Origin: Bathymodiolus brooksi
Taxonomy: Eukaryota > Mollusca > Bivalvia > Mytilida > Modiolidae
Assembly (NCBI GenBank): GCA_963680875.1
Contig: OY804589.1
Location: 15,482,028 to 15,546,027, forward strand
DNA length: 64,000 nucleotides
Reading direction: 5' to 3'
Position 1 is the first letter of the stretch; each line of letters begins with the position of its first letter. This document shows positions 45,154-57,799 of this stretch, piece after piece. The notes under the pieces were generated by a model. The model saw nothing but the letters and a program-made list of their open reading frames with translations. It had not been told where the DNA came from and made no database searches. Both the position numbers and the translations under genes were made by a program.

Positions 45154-46110
45154 CACACAATAACAAAATATAATGAAAACAGAGTCTAAAGTCAGAAGAT
45201 GAGCAGAACACAATAACAAAATACAATGAAAACAGAGTCTAAAGTCCGAAGATGAGCAGAACACAATAACAAAATACAATGAAAACAGAGTCTAAAGTCT
45301 GAAGATGAGCAGAACACAATAACAAAATACAATGAAAACAGAGTCTAAAGTCTGAAGATGAGCAGAACACAATAACAAAATACAATGAAAACAGAGTCTA
45401 AAGTCTGAAGATGAGCAGAACACAATAACAAAATACAATGAAAACAGAGTCTAAAGTCTGAAGATGAGCAGAACACAATAACAAAATACAATGAAAACAG
45501 AGTCTAAAGTCTGAAGATGAGCAGAACACAATAACAAAATACAATGAAAACAGAGTCTAAAGTCCGAAGATGAGCAGATCACAATAACAAAATACAATGA
45601 AAACAGAGTCTAAAGTCCGAAGATGAGCAGAACACAATAACAAAATACAATGAAAACAGAGTCTAAAGTCTGAAGATGAGCAGAACACAATAACAAAATA
45701 CAATGAAAACAGAGTCTAAAGTCTGAAGATGCGCAGAACACAATAACAAAATACAATGAAAACAGAGTCTAAAGTCCGAAGATGAGCAGAACACAATAAC
45801 AAAATACAATGAAAACAGAGTCTAAAGTCTGAAGATGAGCAGAACACAATAATAAAATACAATGAAAACAGAGTCTAAAGTCTGAAGATGCGCAGAACAC
45901 AATAACAAAATACAATGAAAACAGAGTCTAAAGTCCAAAGATGAGCAGAACACAATAACAAAATACAATGAAAACAGAGTCAGAAGATGAGCAGAACACA
46001 ATAACAAAATACAATGAAAACAGTCTAAAGTCCGAAGATGAGCAGAACACAATAACAAAATACAATGAAAACAGAGTCTGAAGATGAGCAGAACACAATA
46101 ACAAAATACA
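45153..46110 (+). repeat. 53-bp minisatellite
   Basis: About 18 copies of ACACAATAACAAAATACAAT, GAAAACAGAGTCTAAAGTC and TGAAGATGAGCAGA. The last three copies have deletions. The minus-strand ORF over it is a by-product. Confidence 0.95.
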
Positions 46111-46237
46111 ATGAAAAAGTAATAGATTCTCAATGTGACATAGCTGTACAATTGAGCACATGGTGTTAAACAACAATCTCCAAAACACTAATTTTTATTT
46201 TGACATGATCAAATACACCAATTCAACCAATAATAAA

Positions 46238-46590
46238 TTTACAATACTTGTGCACTGTCGATGTATGAGGCTTAGAAACGGGGGGGGGGGGGGGGGAAAA
46301 GGCGAGGCTTGGCCGAGCCTTTTCCTGCGTCGAATACACATATTTACCTATATGCTTCGACAGCGCACATGTATTGTATTTATCCTGCAATTCTAAATCG
46401 TAAATAAACGTTTACTGGACAATGATAAAAGTATTTGAAATAATTTTGTGTATGTATTTGAAAACAATATCCCCGATGTGGGCGGAGCTTACATTTGTAT
46501 GTTCTATTTATAACTGACCAATATCAAAAACAATATTGGGCAGGCTATTATTGGTCGGTAAATGCTGTCATTGCAGGATAAATATTAATA
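46238..46590. repeat. Hairpin plus TTTATCCTGCAAT element
   Basis: Arms ATACTTGTGCACTGTCGATG (46243) and CGACAGCGCACATGTATT face each other around a G-run and a GCGAGGCTTGGCCGAGCC stem. Directly after comes TTTATCCTGCAAT (46380), and ATTGCAGGATAAAT ends near 46583. Same order of parts as 11774-12203 but different sequence. Confidence 0.65.
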
Positions 46591-46634
46591 TCAATGAATA
46601 CCACAACAATTAATTTAATATAAATTAGGATCAG

Positions 46635-46929
46635 TTGACATCCAAAACGACAAGATTAGGATTACAGGATTGCTTTTTCAATGTAATTAGCATTTCAGTA
46701 GTCGTATTGTCTGCCAGTCTAATGGATGGTCAAAACCGGTGTACCCGTAATAACCTCCAGCCTTCCGAAAGTCCCTGTCATCACATCCTCTGTAATGATT
46801 CGATTGTTGGATTTGAGTTAGGAATATCGAACTCCGGTTTGTTAACAAAACCCTACCTAAGATATGATATAGGCACAGGCTACGAGTACGACGGAAACGT
46901 ATTCGTAGCCTGGGTTCTACAAGTACGAC
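46635..46929 (+). CDS. ORF with possible secretory start, cut by a TIR element
   Basis: Frame MTSKTTRLGLQDCFFNVISI, a hydrophobic SVVVLSASLMDGQ, then cysteine-bearing RCTRNNLQPSESPCHHILCN and a TGYEYDGNVFVAWVL end, running into the inverted repeat that starts at 46930. It might be an exon of a small secreted protein or chance. No splice partners identified. Confidence 0.2.
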
Positions 46930-48358
46930 GGGCGGAAGTTGTGACTAAATGGTCAACCGGTTTCCGGACATGGACACCTATTTTACGGAAATTAATCACG
47001 TATTGCTAGCATCTAGAGGATACGAATACGACGGATTTTTGTTTTCTTAAATATATTGTTTTTAGACATTTATTACTGTGATACTATCAAGTTTAAAGAA
47101 AAAAAATATACATAGATATTTAAATTAATATAATAACTTTATTGCAAAACAAGAAACCCTGACGGGCTGTGCAAATTACAACAAATAATGACAAGTTGAC
47201 AACAACATAAGACATACAACATACAGTAAGAATTCATTGATTGATTGATTGATTGATTCGTGTTTAACGTCCAGCGAGCAATTTTTCAGCTATATTCAGG
47301 ACGAGAACATTTGAAAATTTAAACGCCACGGGACTCGAAACAAGGAAAGGTGATGGGTAGGGACGGATAATGTTGCCAGTGCAACAGGTCTCTTATGGAC
47401 CACTCATCATGAGCTGTTACACTGGGTTCTTTAACGTGCGGAGAGGGTGGCAATCTCTCAACACGGGACCTCGGTTTTATTTACGTCTCATCCGCAGGAC
47501 GGGTTGGTTGTGAATTTCTACATCCCGCACAATCGACGGACGCCCCTTCAAGCCGAAGAAGCTCTCGGTCCCATTTCTATACCCCGGGGTTCCCGCGGGA
47601 TTGACCTCTTTTAGAGGACTAGTGCCTTTAGGGCGGAGAAACCTGGTGCCTATTCTACCCCCGGTACACCCTCTATGAGGGGGGTTGCAAGAATTCAAAT
47701 CAAGTTTAAATTTATATAACATGTTAACAATATATACAGATAACTGACCAATGTGGACCCTATTTTCACAACTCCATATATTGCTTTATATAGTCGACAA
47801 CTTTGGACAAGATATCTTGACTGGGATTTAAAATAATTTTAAGTTTAGCGATTGAGTCAAGCTGGTTGAAATCAGGATAATAGTTTTCAATTTCTTGTAT
47901 CAGACTGTTTCGAATATTATATAATTAATATGACAATGCAGGAAAATTGTTTAAAGTTATTTTAAGCAATTTCGGCAACACCAGTAGGTTTTTTTCGACG
48001 CAAAACGTAGTCCAATGCATCTTAGATGATACCAGTTGAGACAGACATCGCACGCAACACAATCTTCAGAATGCAGATCAGTTTGGCACACGCAACACGC
48101 CAACAGTCAAAAAACCTACTGGTGTTGCCGAAATTGCTTAAAATAACTTTAAACATTATTAATTTAAATATCTATGTATATTTTTTTTTCTTTAAACTTG
48201 ATAGTATCACAGTAATAAAAGTCTAAAAACAATATATTTAAGAAAACAAAAACCCGTCGTATTCGTATCCTCTAGATGCTAGCAGTACGTGATTAATTTC
48301 CGTAAAATAGGTGTCCATGTCCGGAAACCGGTTGACCATTTAGTCACAACTTCCGCCC
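46930..48358. mobile_element. Element with 200-bp inverted repeats
   Basis: Arms 46930-47129 and 48158-48358 (GGGCGGAAGTTGTGACTAAA) differ at only a few positions. A second inner inverted pair lies at 47953-47995 and 48108-48153 (AGCAATTTCGGCAACACCAG). A GATT-run SINE-like repeat fills 47232-47705. Transposase not seen. The right end lies 330 bp from the opsin stop. Confidence 0.7.
47232..47705 (+). repeat. GATT-run SINE-like repeat, long copy
   Basis: GATTGATTGATTGATTCGTG, TTTAACGTCCAGCGAGCAA, TTTTTCAGCTATATTCAGG, then CGGGACCTCGGTTTTATTTA and CGTCTCATCCGCAGGACGG. Confidence 0.6.
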
Positions 48359-48684
48359 TATGGTATATGCTGCTTCTTTGCTTAGTACATGTAGCTCGTT
48401 GCATTAGAATATATGGATACAGACTGGATCGCTTGTAATGGGAACACAAATAATGTTTCAATCCGCTTTCCGTCTGAGTGATTAAATATTCTCCTGTATA
48501 TTCTATGCTTTTGAAATTTTTCAAGTATTTCAGCCTTTATACTTTCTCTGATATTTACTGCTGAAGATACTTTACTTCCGCTTTCCTGTTCAACAATTGA
48601 TCATTTACCTGTATGTACACGCGTACGAATACTGTTTCTACAAGTTTGAAAAAACATAACGTTCCTTTTTATCCGCTTGCGGAG

Positions 48685-49137
48685 TTATAGTATCTCCTCT
48701 ATCTGCTTTTCCGCAAACACACGTTCATCAATTTCCACTTGAGCAGCTAGTTGTTCTGTGCTGTTAAGTGGAACCAGATCCTCACTATTCGCCCCACCAA
48801 TTCTACGTCCTATCATTTCCTCTTCCGGTGGTTTCACTTTCAGTTCATGCATTGTATATGTAGACTTATCATAAACTATTTTGACAGCCAGACATGACAA
48901 ATGATCCCTTATGGCCTTTCTAAACTCTTTATTTCTAGCTACGTATATTATTGGGTTCCATAAAATAGATAGTTTTGTTATGATTGTTGGAATAATGGCA
49001 ACCGCTGTCGGTATCTCTAGTGGATCTCCTAACACACTCCAAAGGCAAACAATAGCATAAGGAAACCAGGAGAAGACAAAGGCAACTGTAATATAAGATA
49101 TGTGATTTACTACTACCATAAGTATTGTACATAAGTG
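48685..49137 (-). CDS. Opsin, last exon (TM6 to C-terminus)
   Basis: Minus-strand exon, acceptor TTATATGTAG before 49137, stop at 48685-48687, 150 codons. TM6 reads VAFVFSWFPYAIVCLWSVLG (SWFP for the CWxP hinge) and TM7 reads AIIPTIITKLSILWNPIIYV. The lysine (residue about 55 of this exon) is six positions before the N of NPxxY, exactly the spacing of the retinal Schiff-base lysine and NPxxY in opsins, which separates it from other GPCRs. Helix 8 (RNKEFRKAI) and a roughly 85-residue acidic tail follow. Exons for TM1-5 should lie at higher coordinates; none is seen to 64000, so the gene may continue beyond the window or be truncated. The 'GDPLEIP' loop and 'PYAIVCLW' suggest the Go/peropsin/RGR side or xenopsin; subtype unresolved. 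Confidence 0.8.
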   Translation of the reverse strand, partial: HLCTILMVVVNHISYITVAFVFSWFPYAIVCLWSVLGDPLEIPTAVAIIPTIITKLSILWNPIIYVARNKEFRKAIRDHLSCLAVKIVYDKSTYTMHELKVKPPEEEMIGRRIGGANSEDLVPLNSTEQLAAQVEIDERVFAEKQIEEIL

Positions 49138-49164
49138 CTACATATAATAGGATATTAAAATGTT

Positions 49165-49945
49165 AAAAGAACTGCTTACCCTCCCGGAGCACATGAGTTC
49201 ACCCCCGTGTTTTATAGTGGGGTTCGTGTTGCTCAATCTTTTGTTTTCTGTGAAGTGTTTTGTAGATAGTTGTTTGTCCGTTTATCCTTTTTCTTTTGAC
49301 CATTGTGTTGTCTTATCCGTCTTCGATATACGGACTCTGATTTCCCGTTTGGTATCTCCAATCTCTTCTTAAGACATCTCTCAAAATCTACTGGCATGTT
49401 ATTTGTTTAGAAAGGTCAGATATGACGTTTTGATGGATATCTGTTAAGCGGTGAGGCCGAGTGCTCATTGTGAATTTCAAAATCGCGAAGTTTCCTTTTT
49501 CGGAATTTGATACATTACTATTCATATCACAATGGTAAGCCCTATAACGTACTTCACCAGATTAGTAGCTAGAGTAACACAATGGGTGTCCCTAGTGGAG
49601 CAGGAACTGTCTACTCTTCTAGAGCACACGAGTTCACCCCTCGGTTATTAGTGGGGTTCGTATTGGTCGATCTTTAGTTTTCTGTGTAATGTTTTGCATA
49701 CCGTTGTTTGTCCTTTTTCTTTTGGTCATTGTGTTGTGTGTACCGGAGCACCTGAGTTCACCCGGGTTTTTAGTGGGGTTCGTGTTACTCGATCTTAAGT
49801 TTGATGTGTATGTTTTGTAAATCGTGGTTTGTCCTTTTTACTTTTCTTTTGGCTAATGTGTTGTCTCTTCTTCTTCTTCAATTTACGGATTCTGATTACC
49901 TCTTTGGTATCTTCAAACTCTTCGTCTTTGATTTACGACTTCTGA
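49165..49945 (-). repeat. Three tandem reverse GATACC-family copies
   Basis: Copies at 49165-49380, 49600-49735 and 49738-49945, each with GAGTTCACCC and TTAGTGGGGTTCGT blocks and GTTTGTCC. They lie upstream of the opsin exon, inside its presumed intron. Confidence 0.75.
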
Positions 49946-50404
49946 TATCTTCAAATACTTCTTTTAGGCGATACAAATAACGAGAGATTTGTAAAACATA
50001 AAAAGAAGATAAACACTCGTTTATAAAGTACTCCCTTCTCGATGATATGTGAATAGAGTGTGTAGGACATTTGTCTGGTATATGATTAATACAGAGCGGA
50101 AGGCAACAGTAAGGCTCAGATGGGAAAGATAACACCTGTGACAGCGATTGGAACGACTAGTATTTTAGCTCTTTTCAATAAAATTTGCCAGAAGCTTTGG
50201 AATTTTTGACATTACCGGTATAAATGATATTTATTTGTTATAATAGGTTTCCGCACAAGCTAGTCTTAAAGTGCAGTGCTCATTATCGCAATTTTACGTG
50301 CATACACGTGAGCGTCTGTAAAAATGTACGTTCATGAATTGTAGTCGACGTCAAAACCGTGCTGCAATAGCTACGTAAATGTACCAGCTGTGCTATACGA
50401 TTAG

Positions 50405-51200
50405 TTTGATGATACCAAAGGGGTAATCAGAAGCCGTAGATCTAAGATACCAAAGAGGTAGTCAGAAGCCGTAGATCTAAGATACCAAAGGGGTACTCAG
50501 AAGCCGTAGATCTAAGATACCAAAGGGGTAATCAGAAGCCGTAGATCTAAGATACCAAAGGGGTAATCAGAAGCCGTAAATCTAAGATACCAAAGGGGTA
50601 ATCAGAAGATGTAAATCTAAGATACCAAAGGGGTAATCAGAAGATGTAAATCTAAGATACCAAAGGGGTAATCAGAAGCCGTAGATCTAAGATACCAAAG
50701 GGGTAATCAGAAGATGTAAATCTAAGATACCAAAGGGGTAATCAGAAGCCGTAGATCTAAGATACCAAAGGGGTAATCAGAAGATGTAAATCTAAGATAC
50801 CAAAGGGGTAATCAGAAGCCGTAGATCTAAGATACCAAAGGGGTAATCAGAAGCCGTAATCTAAGATACCAAAGGGGTAATCAGAAACCGTAGATCTAAG
50901 ATACTAAAGGGGTAATCAGAAACCGTAGATCTAAGATACCAAAGTGGTAATCAGAAGCCGTAGATCTAAGATACCAAAGGGGTAATCAGAAACCGTAGAT
51001 CTAAGATACTAAAGGGGTAATCAGAAACCGTAGATCTAAGACACCCAAAGTGGTAATCAGAAGCCGTAGATCGAAGGACAGACAACACAATGGCAAAACG
51101 AAAAAGGACAAACAACGATCTACGAATCACTACCCAGAAAACAAAAGACTAAAAAACACGAACCCCCCTAAATATAACATAGTCTAACAGAGCCCGCCCT
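50405..51200 (+). repeat. GATACC-family repeat with 35-bp minisatellite
   Basis: About 19 copies of GATACCAAAGGGGTAATCAG plus AAGCCGTAGATCTAA (50410-51075), then the normal family continuation (AAGGACAGACAACACAATGG, CGAACCCCCCTAAAT). So the array is an expansion of the family's own 5' segment. Confidence 0.93.
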
Positions 51201-51664
51201 CCACACTAGACACATATTTTACGTTACTAGTCCAGAAAGGTGTGATATTGATAATAAGTATCATGATTCATTATCTGTTGTGAAGTCTATGTATAGGTTA
51301 AACAGTAGTTTTCCCAATGAAGAACATAATCACCTCTCCATCCGAGAAAAATAAAAGAAACAATAATTAGCAATAATTAGTCAAATAATGAACTTTCAGT
51401 ATCTGTACAGAGAAAAATGTATTCACTTAAAAAGTCCAAACAAATAAAATGAAAATGTACCCTTAAGACCTTTCTTTTTAATATGATCATGATTAAAGCT
51501 GTTTCTTAAATAAGTGAACCATGTGTTAAAAATGCTAACCCCCATACTTATCCACCAAACACATTAGTGGCATTAGCAAATGGCATTCAGAGATACCTAA
51601 GGGAAAATAATAGACCAGAAATAAACTTTATGCAAAAGAATTCACCTGTGTTTCCCCTATTTCA

Positions 51665-54410
51665 ACTAGAGGCTCAGTGGACTGAGCCTGTGTCGCTCAC
51701 CTTTCATTCTGAGGAAACTTAATACAGAACCTTCCATAGGTGCTTCCCACCAAATTTCTGTTCATTTTGGCATAGCAGTTTCAGAGAAGAAGATTTTTAG
51801 AAATTGACCAATCTAAAACAAGAATTGCCTGTGGCAGCCATGTTTGTTAATGGATCAAAACGAAATGAGCAATCTCTATAGAGGACCTTCCATAGATGCT
51901 TCTTATCAAGTTTCATATCATTTAGCCAAGTGGCTTCAGAGGAAAAGCTGTTTCAGAAATCGACCAATAAGAAACAAGAATTGCCTATGATGGCCATGTT
52001 GGTTAACGGATCAAAACGGAATGAACAATTCCCATAGAGGACCTTCCATAGATGCTTCCTATCATGTTTCAGAGTAGAAGATTTTTAGAAATTGACCAAT
52101 CAGAAACAATAATTGCCTGTGGCGGCCATGTTTGTTAATGATCGGGAAAAAATGAGCAATCCTTATAGAGAACCTTCCATATATGCTTCCTACCAAGTTT
52201 CTGTTCATTTGGCAAAGCGGTTTCAGAGAAGATTTTTAGAAATCGACCAATTAGAAACAAGAATTGCCTGTGGCAGCCATATTTGTTAATGGACCGGAAT
52301 GAACTGAGCAGTCTTTATAGAGAACCTCCCATAGATGTATCCTACCAAGTTTCGGTTCATTTGGCAAAGCGGTTTCAGAGGAGAAGATTTTTTAGAAATC
52401 ATCCAATCAGAAACAAGAATTGTCTATGGTGGCCATATTTGTTAACGGATCGGGACGAAATGAGCAATCACAACAGAGGACTTTCCATAGATACTTCCTA
52501 CCAAGTTTCGGTTCATTTGGCCAAACGGTTTCAGAGGAGAAGAATCTAATTTTTTCAATAGTTTTCTATTTTTTACTGATTTTTTCACTAATTTTCAAGT
52601 TTGAGAAGAGGCAACGGCCATGTTTGATGGCAGTCGGGGTCATCATTCATGGTCTGAAAGAGAATTATATATGCATTGTTCCTTTATAGTTTGGTAGCAA
52701 CATTGGCTCTTTACAATATTTAAAGAATTAAAAAAAATTAAAAAAATCTATTTTTTGTAATGATAACAGCCATTTTTCATAAGCGACCAGGCTTAGCAAC
52801 CATAAGTCTGAAAGTGGATCATATATGCATCATTTCCATAAAGTTTGGTGGCAACTGGCTTTTTACCGGATTTTAAATATGTTTTTTGACAATAATTTTC
52901 TATTTTTTGTAACAGTGACGGCCACGTTGGATGACAGCCGGAGGTCTTCAATCAAAATTTTGAAAGAAGACCACATATGCATTCCTTCCATATGGTTTGA
53001 TTGCATTTGACTCTTTACAGGATATTAAAATAATTTTTTAATGAATTTTTTCACTAATTTTCTATTTATAGTAACCATGGTGGCCATGTTTGATGGGGAA
53101 TGGGTTCCTCAACCATAGTTCTGAAAGAATATCACATATGTATCAAATTTAATTGCAATATACTCTAAAGGATTTTTCTGGATTTTTTAATTGATTTTTT
53201 TGCTGATTTTACCTTTATGTTCTATTTATAGACATGGCGGCCATGATGGTTGGTCGGCAGGGTCATCGGACATAAATTTTAAAGGGAACCCCCTAAGGAT
53301 GATTCAGGCCAAGTTTGGTTTAAATTGGCCCAGTGGTTTCAGAGGAGAAGATTTTTTAAAAAGTTTACAGACGGACGACGGACGCCAAGTGATGGCAATA
53401 GCTCATACAGGTGAGCTAAAAATTGCAGTGTAGGTAGATCTTGACAGGCTGAACATGTTTGCAGTTTAAACTTAACATCTATCTCTTATAGTTTTTAAAA
53501 TAAAGGACGAAAAGTATTAAAATTTTGAAAATTTGATGAAAAAAGGGAAATAACTCCAAAATAGATAATGGAATTTACTTCAAAATTGCAGGGTAGGTAG
53601 ATCTTGACATGCTGCACATTTTTGCAAGTGAAACTTAACATCTATCTCTTATAGTTTTTGAAATATAAGACGAAAAGTATTAAAATGTTTAAAATGTGAT
53701 GAAAAAAGGGCAATAACTCAAAGATGGGTAATCAGATTTACTTCAAAATTGCATGGTAGGTAAATCTTGACATGCTGAACATGTTTGCAGTTTAAACTTA
53801 CCATTTATCTCTTATAGTTTTTGAAATAAGGGACGAAAAGTATTAACATTTTGAAAATTTTATGAAAAAAGGGAAATAACTCCAAAATGGGTAATGGGAT
53901 TTACTTCAAAATTGCAGGGTAGGTAGATCTGGACATGCTGCACATTTTTGCAATTAAACTTAACCTTTATCTCTTATAGTTTTTGAAATATAAGACGAAA
54001 AGTATTAAAATTTTAAAAATTTGATGAAAAAAGGGCAATAACTCAAAGATGGGTAATCAGATTTACTTCAAAATTGCAGGGTAGGTAGATCTTGCTGTGC
54101 TGATCATTTTCACCCCATGTCAGATTTCTGTTTTTATTAACGGTTTTTGAGTTATTACCCAAAAACTGCAATTTTACCCCTATGTTCTATTTATAGACAT
54201 GGCAGCCATGATGGGTGGTCGGCAGGGTCATCGGACATAAGTTTTAAAGGGAACCCCCTAAGGATGATTCAGGCCAAGTTTGGTTTAAATTGGCACAGTG
54301 GTTTCAGAGGAGAAGATTTTTTAAAAAGTTTACAGACGGACGACGGACGCCAAGTGATGACAATAGCTCACCTGACCCTCTTTGGGTCAGGTGAGCTAAA
54401 AAAGGAATTG
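51665..54410. repeat. Composite repeat with hairpin ends and inner tandem blocks
   Basis: Left end AGAGGCTCAGTGGACTGAGC (a short hairpin) then GTCGCTCACC; right end CTCACCTGACCCTCTTTGGG with TCAGGTGAGCT (hairpin). Inside, 51700-52550 has five or six copies of a block of about 150-170 bp (CCTACCAAGTTTCGGTTCAT, GCGGTTTCAGAGGAGAAGAT). 52560-53200 has looser repeats (GCGGCCATGTTTGATGG). 53430-54110 has four copies of about 160 bp (GGGTAGGTAGATCTTGACAT). 53220-53410 and 54190-54370 are near-identical. Short ORFs here are shadows. Confidence 0.7.
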
Positions 54411-54722
54411 ATGCAAAGATGAAGGATTTAACACGAGCTGGAATAAGTAAGTTCTTCATTTGTATCATTTATTAACGTAAAAATACAGATAACTTTATTA
54501 AAATAAATTGATGAGATGGTATTAAATAAAATGCACCGGTGACAACAATAGGAAAACCGGTTCTGAGTGATTAGCGCGTTTATAAACATGTGTTTTAATC
54601 ATAATAAACAAAACTTACCTGTGTTTTTTAAAGTTCACACTATTTATGGAAAGACAACACTAGTGTAAATTTTCTCATCGGAAATTCTACACACCGGAAT
54701 AAAAGTACGCTTACATAGCTTC

Positions 54723-54752
54723 CCCCCCCCTCCCCCCCCCCCCCCCCCCCCC
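54723..54752 (+). repeat. Poly-C run
   Basis: Near-pure C run, broken by one T. Confidence 0.9.
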
Positions 54753-55979
54753 TAATTTATTTTTGTACCAAGAAAAGATGCATTTTATCCATAAACGATA
54801 TCGATATATTGAAAATGTGAAATTACAATTCTATTTTTAGCTTTTGCTTTGCTCTATTTTTGTTGTTGATTATTATTTTTTTTTTTTTTTTTTACAGAAA
54901 ATGGTTTTCTATGTTTGATAATTTATTGTAATCCAGGCAGATTTTCATTGTTCTCTAATCAGTCTTAGTGTGAACTTTATTGAGTCATTCTATACCTAAT
55001 AAGAGAACAATGCAAATCCAGTCAATCGTGACATAAGAATAAGAATAAGAAAACTTTATTTTGATTCGGCACATAATAAAACAGTACAACATAAGCTCTA
55101 ATGAGCTTTTTACCGAATATACATTAACAATAAAACAACACAAGTCACATACAAAGTTACAAACTAAAATAAGCTAAGACATATAGGCATAAAAAGGAGG
55201 ACTGTGTATAGATCTGAACAAGAACCCACGTGGCAAGTGCCTCTTTGGACTCTTGTTGAAGATCCACACACAGATGCTCCAACATAAAGCAGCATTTAAA
55301 AAGAAGCATCAGGTAAAAAAAAATAATGAAATAATAATACTGAATATTTAAAACTGGTACCAACATAATCAGTAAAAGTAGCACTGTCTAACTAAAAAAT
55401 CAAAGAATATAAAATTTTCAAGCCAAACTAAAAAATAATAATAATTAAACAAATTAAAAATTAAAATTAAGCAAACCAGAAGCAAAATTTGAATCATCTA
55501 CATGCAGAACAGCAACATTTGGACCCATTCCAGGACTGCAAAAGACTCTTGAATTGAGAGAAACTATTTTCAGTCCTGAAATGATCTGGGAGGCTGTTCC
55601 ACAATGTAGATGCAGCAAATCTGAAAGAGTTTTTACTGTACCATGCATACTGCATATAGATTCCGGCCGGGGACCAGGTGGCAATGCCTCGCTGGGTTCC
55701 CATCGGCATCCACATGCATCATGACATAATAAAGCAGAAAATTAAGCATGTTTGGATAAAAAATTGACAAGCACTAAAACAAAGCAATATACAAATGTAT
55801 ATCTAAAAGCTATATGCAAATAAAAAGAGCAAAAACAGTAGCAGAATATTTATCATCTGCATGCAGAACAGCAACATTTAGTACCATTCCAGGACTGCAT
55901 TAAGCTCTTAAATTGAGAAAAACTGTTTTCAGTCCTGAAATGGTCTGGGAGGCTGTTCCACAATGTAGCAGCAGCAAAT

Positions 55980-57773
55980 TTAAATGTTTTTTTTGCCATA
56001 CCTTGATGTTCTGACCTGTGGAATGTCCAGTATATTGTTGTATCTAAAATAATATTTTGAATTTCGTAAATGCACAAGGCAATGGAGACATGATGGCGAC
56101 AGTTTATTCATAATCTTAAATGTTTCCAGGGCCATAGTTCTCATTCTACGAATCTGCAAGGAAGGCACCTTTGCTTTTTTCAATAAATTATCATATGAGC
56201 TATTGTAATCCTCATACACAAAGCGAAGAGCTCTTTCTTGCACTTTTTCTATCTTTTTGGAATTTTTCTCCGTACAAAAATGCCAGGCCAAAGGGCAAAA
56301 GTTAAAATTACTAAGAATAAAAGTATGGAAAATTGTAAGTTTGTTTAATCTGTTCAAATAGGGGCCTAAACGTTTGATAATGTTCAGCTGTTGGGATGTC
56401 TTCCTGCAGATTGTACTTATATGTGTGTCAAAATTTAATTGATAATCAATCTCAATGCCTAGTAATTTAACACTGTCTTCACATGTTAGTTCAAAATTTT
56501 GTATATTTATAGTTGGACGTTTTTCATAGGTTTTCTTCCCCACCGCCAAAACTTGAAATTTATCAGGATTAGCCTGCATTTTGTTAATTTTGAACCATTC
56601 AATGAGATGATTTGAGTCAGACTCTAGAGTAGAAATAAGTAGATCAAAATCGGGACTGCCAAAGGAAAGGGTATTATCGTCTGCATAATTGTACAGAGAA
56701 CTGTCTTTAATGAACAAAAATATATCGTTTATGAAGACATTGAATAAGAGGGGACCAAGTATAGATCCTTGCGGAACCCCTTTATGGATGTCAGCCCAGT
56801 TACTCAGAACACTATTGACCTTTATTTGTTGTTTTCTGTTTGATAAGTATGATTTTAGTAACGAGACCGAATTATCTGAAACTCCATAAGCTGACAATTT
56901 GTCTAGCAGTATGGCATGTGGTAGGCAATCAAAAGCCTTTGAAAGGTCCATCAGAACTGATGCTATATAATAATTTTTGTCTAGGGCTTCACGCCAATCT
57001 TCTAGAAGTCTGAGCAACGTGGTCTGGCATCCATGTCCACGTCGGAAAGCACACAAAAAAGGGTCAAATATTGTGTCAAAAAAATCAGACAATTGTGTTT
57101 CAAATACCTTTTCAAAAATTTTAGAAAAAACAGGAAGGACACTCACAGGTCTATAATTTGTTTTACTTAATGGGTCATTTTTCTTGTGTAATGGTGTTAC
57201 CTGAGATTTTTTAAGAGAATCAGGAAATACACCAGTGTCAATAGACAAGTTTATCAATGATGTTAACTGGTTGGATATTATTGGTTTACACTGTTTGATA
57301 ACTATGGCTGGAATGTTATCAAACCCAGAGGCTTTTTTTATATTTATTTTATCTATAATTTTTTCAATTTTATCAGATGTTATATGCTGGAATTCAAAAT
57401 TTTTCTCCACATCCACATGATTTTTAATTTCCAATATACTAGGGTGAGTAGTGGGGTCATATACAGTGTCTTCCCCAATTTTATCTGCAACTGTAGAGAA
57501 GAAAGTATTAAACTTTTCAGAAACTTCACATGTATCATTTATAATTTTATTGTCTTCACACAGAATTATATTCTGATCCCCAGAGTTACATTTATTAGAG
57601 AAAAATGGTTTAACAGTTTTCCAGAAGTTGACATTTTTAGCCCCACCCGTACAGCGTTCAAGAAAATAAGTTTTCATAGAATTCTTTTTTAATTTTGTTA
57701 CCAAATTTCGCTGCTTTCTAAATTTTTCCCATGTTTTTGTGTTGCGATTTTTTGTATATTGGGAATAAAACAT
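55980..57773 (-). pseudogene. LINE reverse transcriptase, 597 codons
   Basis: Open for 597 codons from about the endonuclease-RT linker. RT blocks in order: SGFDNIPAIVIKQCKPI, PVSVLPVFSKIFEKVFE, ASVLMDLSKAFDCLPHAILL (first Asp), GVPQGSILGPLLFNVFINDI, YADDNTLSF (catalytic YxDD) and LLGIEIDYQLNFDTH. All catalytic residues look intact, so decay is recent. It is broken upstream by a shift near 57775 (frame KNSELRGAIYRKHVLF joins MFYSQYTKN) and downstream near 55990, where the KTFKFAAATLWNSLPD tail continues in another frame. Confidence 0.85.
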
Positions 57774-57799
57774 GTTTTCTGTATATGGCTCCTCTTAAT

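Noticed and set aside
45822..46188. Leucine/cysteine-rich minus ORFs
   Set aside because: Reverse readings of the 53-bp array.
50405..51075. Regular direct repeats like a CRISPR array
   Set aside because: No unique spacers; units are contiguous and nearly identical, and the genome is eukaryotic.
52283..54422. Several 60-90-codon ORFs sharing [12 protein letters not shown] or HDGWSAGSSDI
   Set aside because: They repeat because of tandem blocks in the composite repeat.
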